DNA from: an uncultured Lachnospiraceae bacterium
GTDB lineage: Bacteria; Bacillota; Clostridia; Lachnospirales; Lachnospiraceae
Reading direction: 5' to 3'
Assembly: GCA_937891165.1 (NCBI GenBank)
Contig: CALAEX010000223.1
Coordinates: 1-11,499, forward strand
Length of the DNA: 11,499 nucleotides
Below, piece after piece: positions 1 through 6,783 of this stretch. The notes under the pieces were generated by a model, which saw only the letters and a program-made list of their open reading frames with translations, did no database searches and was not told the origin of the DNA. The translations under genes were made by a program, and so were the position numbers. Every line of letters starts with the position of its first letter. Position 1 is the first letter of the stretch.

Positions 1-40
1 AGGTTACGAAGTCGTGGAAATAGGAATCTCGTCACTTTAG
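1..40 (+). CDS. C-terminal end of a TnpB-like (IS605 OrfB) protein, partial
   Basis: Only the last dozen codons are in the window, reading GYEVVEIGISSL then TAG at 38-40. The stretch is too short to identify by protein sequence alone. The identification rests on its position: the stop codon lies in the CTTTAG loop and stem of a terminal hairpin directly followed by GGTTCAAC, which is how tnpB genes of IS200/IS605 elements commonly end. TnpB is an RNA-guided DNA nuclease whose guide RNA (omega RNA) is made from the 3' end of its own gene and the right end of the element. The RuvC and zinc-ribbon parts would lie upstream of the window. Alternatively the reading frame is fortuitous and only the element end is real. 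Confidence 0.5.
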   Translation, partial: GYEVVEIGISSL

Positions 41-56
41 TGATGAGAGGTTCAAC
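1..56 (+). mobile_element. Right end of an IS200/IS605-type element (omega-RNA 3' hairpin)
   Basis: Bases 28-35 (CTCGTCAC) pair with 40-47 (GTGATGAG) around a TTTA loop, giving an 8-bp stem with one G-U wobble. GAGGTTCAAC follows at 47-56. A hairpin of the form GAAYC-stem-CTTTAG-stem-GAG followed by a TCAA-type tetranucleotide is the usual right end of these elements. There TnpA (Y1 transposase) recognises the hairpin, and the same RNA forms the 3' end of the omega RNA. The bases after TTCAAC switch directly into hsdR coding sequence, which is what an insertion boundary looks like. The exact cleavage point (after TCAA or TTCAAC) cannot be fixed without an empty site. Confidence 0.65.
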
Positions 57-1078
57 ATTTTAATAATAAAGATTTTTTGGAAGGTTCTCCAAAAGAACAA
101 CTCGATTGTTTGAATAGAGCAGTAGAGTATATACAGGTATCAGAAGAACTTGAAAATCGATTTATGGCAGCAGTAAAGCGAATGAAACAAGCCTTTAATT
201 TGTGTAGTTCAAGTGAAAAATTTTCTGATAAGGATAAAGATTATATTCATTTTTATTGTGCAGTACGTTCTATCTTATTTAAACTTACAAAAGGAGATGC
301 ACCAGATATTGCACAGATGAATGCTCGTGTTCGTGAAATGCTAGAGGGTGCAATTCAATCAGATGGCATAGAAGAACTGTTTGAAACAGGAAAGCATATC
401 TCGGTTGATATTTTTAGTGATGCATATATAAACAAAATAAATGCAATTCAACTTCCAAATACAAAAATTAAGATTTTACAAAAATTACTCTCTCAAGCAA
501 TTGATGAATTTAGAAAAGTCAATAAGATAAAGGGTGTTCAATTTTCTGATAGACTTAAGAAGGTAGTAGACGAATATAATAATCGTCGTAGAGATGAAGC
601 ATATGCGAATGAAGTTTTAGATGATGTGGCAGAGCAGTTAGCACAGCTTTTAAAAGTACTAAAACAAGAGAAAAATTCTTTTCAAGAAATAGGCATTGGA
701 TATGAAGAAAAAGCCTTTTATGATATTTTAAATGTTGTATCAAAGAAATATGAATTTGAATATCCTAATGATAAAATGATTGAATTATCAAAGAGGATAA
801 AAAATATTGTCGATGATAAAGCTCGTTATATAGATTGGGCAACTCGTGAGGATATAAAAGCAACCTTGCAGGTGGATTTAATTTTGTTACTTGATGAGTT
901 TGATTATCCACCAGTAACAATAGATGATGTGTATAAGGAAGTTCTTGAACAAGCAGAAAATTTTAAAAAGTATGAAAGTGTTTCTTCAGAAACGGGAGCT
1001 ATTATTTATCCATTACCAAAACAAAAGAATCTTTCGATGGTTGCAGATGAATCTGTTTTATATAATACAAAAGGATAA
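57..1078 (+). pseudogene. hsdR: Type I restriction enzyme R subunit, C-terminal fragment, 5' part cut off by an IS605-type element
   Basis: The frame is open from 47 to the TAA at 1076-1078 and reads FNNKDFLEGSPKEQLDCLN onward. This resembles the junction between the helicase motor and the helical C-terminal region (DUF3387-like) of HsdR, the ATP-driven translocase/endonuclease of type I restriction-modification. About 335 residues remain, against roughly 1000 in a full subunit. The N-terminal PD-(D/E)XK nuclease and the DEAD/helicase motifs are absent. The tail is charged and helical, with blocks such as KMIELSKRIKNIVDDKARYI and a DYPP segment. The only in-frame initiation codon near the start is TTG at 77, with no ribosome binding site, so translation is doubtful. 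In-frame TGA at 44-46 separates it from the element. No hsdM or hsdS follows, and a terminator closes the unit. The rest of hsdR may lie beyond the mobile element to the left. Confidence 0.75.
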
Positions 1079-1164
1079 AGTATTATAAATTCTTAGTTGT
1101 ATTGTTTAGTTGTACACTGTAATAACAGAGTGCAGTTATGAATAAGTAGCAAAGCAGATTACAG

Positions 1165-1201
1165 AAATCCTCTTGACTATAACAGTCTAGGGGATTTTTT
1201 T
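1165..1201 (+). terminator. Rho-independent terminator after hsdR
   Basis: Bases 1165-1178 pair with 1184-1197 in a 14-position stem with one G-U wobble and one mismatch, around an ATAAC loop. A run of seven T residues (1195-1201) forms the descending arm and tail. It would end transcription coming from the restriction locus. Confidence 0.8.
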
Positions 1202-1219
1202 GGAAAAAGGAACAAATAG

Positions 1220-1265
1220 TTTACTTTTGAATAGAAATTAGAACTAAAATCTATTTAAAAGTAAA
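1220..1265. repeat. 16-bp inverted repeat upstream of the HAM1-like gene
   Basis: TTTACTTTTGAATAGA at 1220-1235 is matched by TCTATTTAAAAGTAAA at 1250-1265, with a single G-T exception that would still pair as G-U in RNA. The 14-nt spacer is AATTAGAACTAAAA. No T-run follows on either strand, so it is not an ordinary terminator. It occupies nearly all the space between the previous terminator and the next ribosome binding site, where a promoter must lie. It could be an operator, a leader hairpin or a remnant of a small repeat element. A weak promoter reading (TTGAAT at 1227, TCTATT at 1250, spacer 17) would be contained inside it. Confidence 0.6.
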
Positions 1266-1294
1266 TAAAATAGGGAATTTTAAGGAGCGTGTGT

Positions 1295-1918
1295 ATGAAG
1301 ATATTATATGGAACAAGTAATCCCGCAAAACTATCTGCCATGAAGCGAAGATTAGAGAGTTTAGGTATAGAGTTAATTGGATTAAACGATATAAAACTAC
1401 AAGGAAAAGTAATTCCAAATGTAATGGAAGATGGAACAACACCGTTAGAAAATGCGAGAAAGAAAGCAATGGCATATTATGAGGCATTTCATATGCCAGT
1501 ATTTTCTTGTGATTCTGGTTTATTTTTTGATAATGTTCCAGAGGAAATTCAGCCAAGTGTTCATGTCCGTACGATAAATGGAGTTGTTTTAACAGATGAA
1601 GAAATGATAGCATATTATTCTAGTTTGGCTAAAACTTATGGAACTTTGGTAGCGAGATATAAAAATGCCATTTGTTTTGTTATGGATGAACATACTGTAT
1701 ATGAAGCAATGGAACAATCGATGGAGAGTGAGAAGTTTATGCTTACAGATAAGCCTCATTCTATCGTAAAAAAGGGATTTCCTTTGGATAGTTTATCAAT
1801 AGATATAAAAACAGGGAAGTATTATTATGATTTACCAGAGAGTGAATTGGACCAAGTAGCAGTAGAAGATGGATTTTTGAAATTTTTTGATGGAATATTT
1901 AAGAAAAAAATGCGATAA
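1295..1918 (+). CDS. HAM1/RdgB-like non-canonical purine NTP pyrophosphatase, divergent
   Basis: The 207-residue product begins MKILYGTSNPAK, the nucleotide-binding opening of the HAM1/RdgB (ITPase) family (T7, N9, K12). ENARKKA (E52, N53, A54, K57) and CDSGL follow, with D73 at the position of the catalytic second Asp of the usual DDSGL. Family members hydrolyse dITP, XTP and similar deaminated purine triphosphates to monophosphates, protecting DNA and RNA. The C-terminal half departs from the family: the usual FGYDP and terminal SHR motifs are not visible. The region instead reads HSIVKKGFPLDSLSID and ends in KKKMR. The first Asp of DDSGL is Cys. I chose ATG 1295 because AAGGAG at 1282-1287 lies seven bases before it; GTG at 1289 is too close. 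The fold assignment is fairly sure, but substrate preference is open. It probably forms its own transcript or leads into the galactosidase gene 78 bp downstream. Confidence 0.75.
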   Translation: MKILYGTSNPAKLSAMKRRLESLGIELIGLNDIKLQGKVIPNVMEDGTTPLENARKKAMAYYEAFHMPVFSCDSGLFFDNVPEEIQPSVHVRTINGVVLTDEEMIAYYSSLAKTYGTLVARYKNAICFVMDEHTVYEAMEQSMESEKFMLTDKPHSIVKKGFPLDSLSIDIKTGKYYYDLPESELDQVAVEDGFLKFFDGIFKKKMR

Positions 1919-1996
1919 TGTATTATATAAATATATATTAGGAAGCGAAAATATTTCTTGTAGCAGAAAATATAGTAATCAGAGAAGGGAGATACT

Positions 1997-4417
1997 ATGA
2001 TTCGGGAAGAAAACAAACATTTTATATTAGAAACAAAGAATACAAGTTATATATTTTACATAGACGAACAAGGGTTACTTCGTCATTTATATTATGGAAA
2101 GAAAATTTCTGTTTCGGGAAATAGTTTTTTAGCACTACAGCAAAAAACACCAAATCCAAATGGTTGTTCTGCGGTATTTTCAAAAGATGTACCTACACTT
2201 TCCTTAGATGATACTTGTTTAGAGTTTTCCACGAAGGGTAAGGGGGATATGAGAGAACCTTTTGTGGAGTTAGAGTTAGAAAATGGCAGTAGTACAAGTG
2301 ATTTTCGTTATTGGCAATATTCTATTCAGACCGATAAAATTTCTCCAAAGGATTTACCAAGTTCTTATTTCGTTTCGGACACAGCGTATCTTCGGAAGGA
2401 AGTTGGAGAGAAAATGGCAAGGTCTTTAATTGTGAAGTGTAAAGACAATAATCAAAGTGGTGCAGTATTAGAGTTGGTATATACAGTATTTGAGGATTGT
2501 GATTGTATTACAAGAAGTGCAAAAATTTCTAATATAGGAGATACTACGTTTAAAGTACATAATTTAAAAAGTTTACAGTTAGACTTAGAATATGAGCGAG
2601 TAAAAATTTTGTCGTTTCATGGGGATTGGGCGAGAGAAATGCGAGCAGAGGAGATGTCATTTGCTGGTGGCAAGTATGTGATTGATTCTGCGACAGGTTT
2701 TTCTTCCAATCGTCAAAATCCATTTTTTATTGTGGGAGAACCATATGTAGGAGAATATCAAGGAGAATGTTATGGCTTCAATTTGATTTATTCTGGTGGG
2801 CATAAGGAAGTAATCGAGATGACTTCTCATGGAAAGACACATATTGTGACAGGAATGCGAGCAGAGGATAATTGTTTTACCTTAGCTCCAAAGGAAGAAG
2901 TGTGGGCACCAGAGGCTGTAATGACATACTCTAATACAGGATATGAAGGTATTAGTATAGCAATGCATCAGTTTGTAAGAGAGCACATTGTAAGAGGAGT
3001 ATGGAAGCGGAAAGAACGTCCTGTCTTATTAAATTCATGGGAGGCATTATATTTTCATGTCAATGAGAAAAAAATAGAAAAGTTAGCAAAAGATGCTGCT
3101 GATATTGGAATCGAGCTTCTCGTATTAGATGATGGATGGTTTCAAGGAAGAAATGATGACACTTCTTCGTTAGGAGATTGGGTTGTAGATAGAAAGAAAT
3201 TACCAGATGGATTAAAAGGAATTTCCAAAAAAGTAAAAGCACAGGGGCTTTTATTTGGTATTTGGGTAGAGCCTGAAATGGTAAATGAAAACTCCGATTT
3301 ATACCGTGCTCATCCAGAATGGGCAGTAAAAATTCCAGAACAATCTCATGCAGAAGGCAGAAATCAGATGTTGCTTGATTTAGCAAACCAAGAAGTTGTG
3401 GATTATTTAGTGGAAAGTATGAGCAATGTATTTGAGTTTTCTGAAGCAGATTATGTGAAATGGGATATGAATCGAAATTTTACGGATAGATTTTCTAATT
3501 ATCTTCCAAAAGAGAAGCAGGGTGAATTTTTATATCAATATATGAAGGGATTCTATCGGTTAATTGATGCTTTGACAAAGAAATTTCCACATATTTTATT
3601 TGAAGGCTGTGCTTCTGGTGGTAATCGTTTTGATTTAGGAATGTTATGTTATTTTCCTCAAATTTGGGCAAGTGATAATTCGGATGCCATTAGTCGTGTT
3701 TCCATTCAAAATGGTTATAGTTATGGTTATCCGCAATCTGTCATAGGTGCTCATGTATCTGGATGTCCAAATCATCAAACACTAAGAACAACTCCACTTT
3801 CCACTCGTTATGCGGTTGCTTCGTTTGGTTTGCTTGGATATGAAGCAAATTTAAGTGATAAATCAAAAGAAGAATTAGAAGAAATGAAAGCACAAATTTC
3901 TTTGTATAAAAAATGGAGACCTTTGTTGCAGTATGGACAGTGGTATCGTTTAGGAGGTAGTGTATTAGAACGTAATACTGCTTATCGAACCTCTTTTGAA
4001 AAAGATTTAGTAAAATGGATGATTGTATCAGAAGATAAAGACAAAGCAGTTGCAATTACGGTGCAAGGACAAGTAACACCTCATTATGGAGCTCATGTAT
4101 TAAAAACAAGAGGATTAAACGAAGAAGCAACGTACCGTTTTTATAATATTCCAGTAAAACATGATTTGCACCGTTTTGGAACATTAGTTAATATGATAGC
4201 ACCAATTCATATGAAACAGGATTCGCTATTGCATAATACGGTTGCAAAATTTGTAAAGATGGATGGTGCAAAAGAAGATATTGTTGTAAGTGGTTCTTTA
4301 TTAAATCATGCAGGTATTCATTTATCACAAACATTTGCAGGTACAGGATATAATGAAGGAACAGGGCTATATCAGGATTATGATTCCAATATTTACTACA
4401 TGGAGACAATACTATAA
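1997..4417 (+). CDS. Alpha-galactosidase, glycoside hydrolase family 36
   Basis: This 806-residue enzyme removes terminal alpha-1,6-galactose from melibiose, raffinose and related oligosaccharides by a retaining mechanism. An N-terminal beta-sandwich (about 1-340) precedes the TIM barrel. The barrel carries LVLDDGWF (D378, D379), the nucleophile in KWDMNR (D490), the EGCASGGNRFD glycine-rich segment and the acid/base Asp in WASDNSDA (D560). The 70-residue spacing between D490 and D560 agrees with characterised GH36 enzymes. A C-terminal beta domain ends in FAGTGYNEGTGLYQDYDS. No signal peptide or membrane segment is seen, so it should act in the cytosol on imported sugars. It is longer than the usual 720-740 residues because of extra sequence around VNMIAPIHMKQDSLLHNTV. 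GGGAG at 1987-1991 sits five bases before ATG. No transporter or regulator gene is adjacent. Confidence 0.92.
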   Translation: MIREENKHFILETKNTSYIFYIDEQGLLRHLYYGKKISVSGNSFLALQQKTPNPNGCSAVFSKDVPTLSLDDTCLEFSTKGKGDMREPFVELELENGSSTSDFRYWQYSIQTDKISPKDLPSSYFVSDTAYLRKEVGEKMARSLIVKCKDNNQSGAVLELVYTVFEDCDCITRSAKISNIGDTTFKVHNLKSLQLDLEYERVKILSFHGDWAREMRAEEMSFAGGKYVIDSATGFSSNRQNPFFIVGEPYVGEYQGECYGFNLIYSGGHKEVIEMTSHGKTHIVTGMRAEDNCFTLAPKEEVWAPEAVMTYSNTGYEGISIAMHQFVREHIVRGVWKRKERPVLLNSWEALYFHVNEKKIEKLAKDAADIGIELLVLDDGWFQGRNDDTSSLGDWVVDRKKLPDGLKGISKKVKAQGLLFGIWVEPEMVNENSDLYRAHPEWAVKIPEQSHAEGRNQMLLDLANQEVVDYLVESMSNVFEFSEADYVKWDMNRNFTDRFSNYLPKEKQGEFLYQYMKGFYRLIDALTKKFPHILFEGCASGGNRFDLGMLCYFPQIWASDNSDAISRVSIQNGYSYGYPQSVIGAHVSGCPNHQTLRTTPLSTRYAVASFGLLGYEANLSDKSKEELEEMKAQISLYKKWRPLLQYGQWYRLGGSVLERNTAYRTSFEKDLVKWMIVSEDKDKAVAITVQGQVTPHYGAHVLKTRGLNEEATYRFYNIPVKHDLHRFGTLVNMIAPIHMKQDSLLHNTVAKFVKMDGAKEDIVVSGSLLNHAGIHLSQTFAGTGYNEGTGLYQDYDSNIYYMETIL

Positions 4418-4430
4418 TGAAATAAAAAAG

Positions 4431-4459
4431 AAAAGTGTCAGATATCTTGACTTTTTTTT
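4431..4459 (+). terminator. Weak terminator-like hairpin after the alpha-galactosidase gene
   Basis: AAAAG and GTCA pair imperfectly with TGAC and the following T-run across a GATATCT loop, with one T-T mismatch and one G-U pair, and eight T residues end the structure. It overlaps the -35 region of the guaB promoter. It may be a weak terminator or merely AT-rich promoter sequence. Confidence 0.35.
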
Positions 4460-4475
4460 GAAAAGAAAGTATACT
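4447..4475 (+). promoter_or_regulatory. Sigma-A promoter of guaB
   Basis: TTGACT (4447-4452) and TATACT (4470-4475) are separated by exactly 17 bases, each one mismatch from consensus. Transcription would start near 4482, leaving a leader of about 115 nt before guaB. The leader contains only a small AGCA/TGCT hairpin near 4496-4511. I recognise no purine or other riboswitch in it. Confidence 0.75.
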
Positions 4476-4596
4476 TTTTTAAATAGTTATATTAAGCATT
4501 CTTTGGTGCTTTATAAACGAGGAAGAAGTTGCTACAAAAGGAAAGACATTTATTAAATATTATTTTATAATTATTGACGAAAGAAAGGAGTAAGTC

Positions 4597-6051
4597 ATGG
4601 GGACTATTATTGGCGAAGGCATTACTTTTGATGACGTATTACTTGTACCATCTTATTCAGAAGTAATTCCAAATCAAGTAGATTTAAGAACACATCTTAC
4701 ACAAAAAATTCAACTAAATATTCCACTGATGAGTGCTGGTATGGATACAGTTACCGAACATCGTATGGCAATTGCTATGGCAAGACAAGGTGGTATTGGT
4801 GTTATTCATAAGAATATGTCTATTGAAGAACAAGCAGATGAGGTAGATAAAGTAAAACGTTCAGAAAATGGCGTTATTACTGACCCATTTTCTTTAAGTC
4901 CAAATCATAAATTAAAAGATGCAGAGGAATTGATGGCAAAATTCCGTATTTCTGGAGTGCCTATTACAGATTGTGGTAAGTTAGTTGGTATTATTACAAA
5001 CCGTGATTTAAAATTTGAAACAGATTTCTCTCAGCCAATTTCGCAGTGTATGACATCAGAAAATTTAATTACTGCAAAAGAAGGCGTTACATTAGAAGAT
5101 GCAAAGCAGATTTTAGCAAAAGCAAGAAAAGAAAAACTTCCAATTGTAGATGATGCTGGTTATTTAAAAGGCTTAATTACCATTAAGGATATTGAAAAGC
5201 AGATTAAATATCCATTATCTGCAAAAGATGCTCAAGGAAGACTTCTTTGTGCAGCAGGTGTTGGTGTAACAGCAAATATTTTAGACCGTGTAGAAGCGTT
5301 AGTAAAGGCAAAAGTAGATGCTATTGTTATTGACTCTGCTCATGGACATTCTGCTAATGTCATTCGTTGTGTAAAAATGCTTCGTGAGGCATTTCCAGAG
5401 TTACAGATTATTGCTGGTAATGTAGCAACTGCTGAAGCAACTGAAGATTTAATTAAAGCAGGCGTAGATTGTGTGAAGGTTGGTATTGGCCCTGGTTCTA
5501 TTTGTACCACTCGTGTCGTTGCTGGTATTGGTGTTCCACAGATTAGTGCCATTATGGATGCTTATTCTGCTGCCAAGAAATATGGTATTCCAATTATTGC
5601 AGACGGTGGAATTAAGTTCTCTGGTGATATTACAAAGGCAATTGCAGCTGGTGCAAATGTATGTATGATGGGTAGCATTTTTGCAGGTTGTGATGAAAGT
5701 CCAGGAACATTTGAATTATATCAGGGAAGAAAGTATAAAGTATATCGTGGTATGGGCTCTATTGCAGCAATGGAAAATGGTAGCAAAGACCGTTATTTCC
5801 AAGCAGATGCAAAGAAGCTTGTTCCAGAAGGTGTAGAAGGTCGTGTAGCATATAAGGGTATGGTAGAAGATACGGTATTCCAGTTACTTGGAGGACTTCG
5901 TTCTGGTATGGGTTATTGTGGAGCACAAGACATTGAAACTTTAAAAGAAACAGGAAGATTTGTAAAGATTTCTGCTGCTTCTTTAAAGGAAAGTCATCCG
6001 CATGATATTCATATTACAAAAGAAGCACCAAACTATAGTGTAGAAAGCTAA
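4597..6051 (+). CDS. guaB: IMP dehydrogenase
   Basis: The 484-residue enzyme oxidises IMP to XMP with NAD+, the first committed step of guanine nucleotide synthesis, in the cytosol. The N-terminal barrel opens with GITFDDVLLVPSYSE, and PLMSAGMDTVTEHRMA follows. A tandem CBS (Bateman) regulatory module occupies roughly residues 92-210. The barrel then resumes with the catalytic loop GIGPGSICTTRVVAG, where C303 forms the covalent thioimidate with IMP. D336 in ADGGIK binds the ribose, YRGMGS (383-388) follows, and the mobile flap carries the R399-Y400 pair in SKDRYFQ. Length and motif order are normal for bacterial IMPDH. AAAGGAG at 4584-4590 lies six bases before ATG. It stands alone behind its own promoter, and no guaA is next to it. 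Confidence 0.97.
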   Translation: MGTIIGEGITFDDVLLVPSYSEVIPNQVDLRTHLTQKIQLNIPLMSAGMDTVTEHRMAIAMARQGGIGVIHKNMSIEEQADEVDKVKRSENGVITDPFSLSPNHKLKDAEELMAKFRISGVPITDCGKLVGIITNRDLKFETDFSQPISQCMTSENLITAKEGVTLEDAKQILAKARKEKLPIVDDAGYLKGLITIKDIEKQIKYPLSAKDAQGRLLCAAGVGVTANILDRVEALVKAKVDAIVIDSAHGHSANVIRCVKMLREAFPELQIIAGNVATAEATEDLIKAGVDCVKVGIGPGSICTTRVVAGIGVPQISAIMDAYSAAKKYGIPIIADGGIKFSGDITKAIAAGANVCMMGSIFAGCDESPGTFELYQGRKYKVYRGMGSIAAMENGSKDRYFQADAKKLVPEGVEGRVAYKGMVEDTVFQLLGGLRSGMGYCGAQDIETLKETGRFVKISAASLKESHPHDIHITKEAPNYSVES

Positions 6052-6074
6052 ATGTTAAGGTTTCCTATCTTTAT

Positions 6075-6140
6075 TACCTTTTCAAGTGTAAAGTATTCAA
6101 GGTATGAATTTTTATAAAAGCAATTTTGCTTTAGGTTTTG
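6075..6140 (+). terminator. Possible guaB terminator region, two hairpins
   Basis: TACCTT (6075-6080) can pair with AAGGTA (6099-6104) ahead of an ATTTTTAT stretch. AAAGCA (6117-6122) pairs with TGCTTT (6127-6132) followed by AGGTTTT. Neither has a clean T-tail. One of them probably ends the guaB transcript, as no better candidate is seen before the PilZ gene. Confidence 0.3.
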
Positions 6141-6321
6141 ACACGAGCCTAATACAACAGAACGTTAGTAGTTCTGTTGTCAAATGCTATCGCTAATGGA
6201 TACAAAGGTGTCTTTGGTAGTGAAAGTCTTATGGAAACAAATTAGTCGGTTATGTTTTCGAGTATTGTTGGAAATTTGTGTACATTAAGAACCCAATGTG
6301 CTTTAGCCGTTGGAGTGTCAG
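6138..6321 (+). mobile_element. tnpB-less IS605-derived element or solo omega-RNA-like relic
   Basis: This stretch fills most of the 298-base gap between guaB and the PilZ gene and has no coding frame. It is rich in stems. ACAACAGAAC (6154-6163) pairs perfectly with GTTCTGTTGT (6171-6180). TACAAAG (6201-6207) pairs with CTTTGGTA (6212-6219) with one bulge. GACAC (6140-6144) could pair with GTGTC (6208-6212). At the right, CCAATG (6293-6298) pairs with CGTTGG (6308-6313), with GCT/AGC inside. This last hairpin reads GAACCC-stem-CTTTAG-stem-GGAGTGTCAG. It aligns with the tnpB right end at positions 23-56 (GGAATC-stem-CTTTAG-stem-GAGGTTCAAC). That match is why I call it an IS605-type right end. 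The left boundary is a guess. No TnpB zinc-ribbon or DRDxNAA codons are readable upstream. It may also be a structured leader RNA of the PilZ gene. Confidence 0.45.
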
Positions 6322-6349
6322 AATACAGGAAAAGGAAGAAGGGGTTTAC

Positions 6350-6706
6350 ATGATGATGGAAAAAAGACGGAGTAAGAGATTACCCATTGATTTGGAGTTA
6401 CATGTTTCTAAATTATTCCGTCAGGAGCCAATAGATGATATAAATGTGGATGCTCCGATTCATGTTTTTGATGTATCAAAGTTGGGTCTTGGATTTATTA
6501 CAACAATGGATTTACCAATGAAGTATTATTTTAATGCAAAATTAGAATTGGGAAGTCCGGAAAATTCGCTTTACTGTGTTGTTCAGATTATTAGAAAAAC
6601 GCCAAAAGATGATGGTATTATTTCCTATGGTTGTGAATATGTAGGAATGGCACCAGTGTTAGCTGGATTTTTTGAAGAATATGAAAGAATGCTGACAAGA
6701 AGGTAA
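6350..6706 (+). CDS. Single-domain PilZ cyclic-di-GMP receptor
   Basis: The 118-residue product consists almost entirely of one PilZ domain. The N-terminal arginine switch RRSKR supplies RxxxR (R6, R10), and DVSKLG supplies D/NxSxxG (D41, S43, G46). Together these are the known c-di-GMP binding signature. The remainder forms the beta-barrel (KLELGSPENSLYCVVQII and YGCEYVGM) and a C-terminal helix (FFEEYERMLTRR). No output domain, signal peptide or membrane segment is present, so it would act as a soluble adaptor, for example on motility or envelope functions; the target is not shown by the neighbours. Three ATG codons stand in tandem (6350, 6353, 6356). AAGGGG at 6339-6344 best serves the first two. 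An upstream in-frame extension to 6278 would run through the terminal hairpin and is unlikely. Confidence 0.85.
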   Translation: MMMEKRRSKRLPIDLELHVSKLFRQEPIDDINVDAPIHVFDVSKLGLGFITTMDLPMKYYFNAKLELGSPENSLYCVVQIIRKTPKDDGIISYGCEYVGMAPVLAGFFEEYERMLTRR

Positions 6707-6714
6707 AGAATATA

Positions 6715-6753
6715 CTGCTGTTTCACAAAAGAACATTGTGGGACAGCAGTTTT
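6715..6753 (+). terminator. Strong rho-independent terminator after the PilZ gene
   Basis: Bases 6715-6728 (CTGCTGT, TT, CACAA) pair with 6736-6749 (TTGTG, GG, ACAGCAG) as 14 continuous pairs, two of them G-U. The loop is AAGAACA, and TTTTATATATTTAT follows. It isolates the PilZ gene from the downstream peptidase gene, whose ribosome binding site begins only about 20 bases further on. Confidence 0.85.
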
Positions 6754-6783
6754 ATATATTTATATAAAGAAAAGAGGGAAAAA

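Noticed and set aside
4308..4556. 82-codon frame overlapping the end of the alpha-galactosidase gene
   Set aside because: It lies mostly in another frame of a well-supported gene and then in promoter sequence, and its translation has no recognisable features.
4476..4596. Purine or guanidine riboswitch in the guaB leader
   Set aside because: The leader is AT-rich with only a small 4-bp hairpin, and none of the conserved core motifs of these classes is seen.
6278..6349. N-terminal extension of the PilZ protein
   Set aside because: These codons run through the terminal hairpin of the putative element. PilZ proteins start shortly before the RxxxR motif, and AAGGGG at 6339 points to ATG 6350.
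6138..6349. Cyclic-di-GMP riboswitch upstream of the PilZ gene
   Set aside because: The context is attractive, but I could not find the conserved GCAAA and tetraloop-receptor elements of class I or the class II core. The terminal hairpin fits an IS605 end better.
6736..6783. N-terminal extension of the M16C peptidase to TTG 6736
   Set aside because: The extension begins inside the right arm of the terminator hairpin and lacks a ribosome binding site. ATG 6784 has AGAGGGA upstream and gives a family-like N-terminus.
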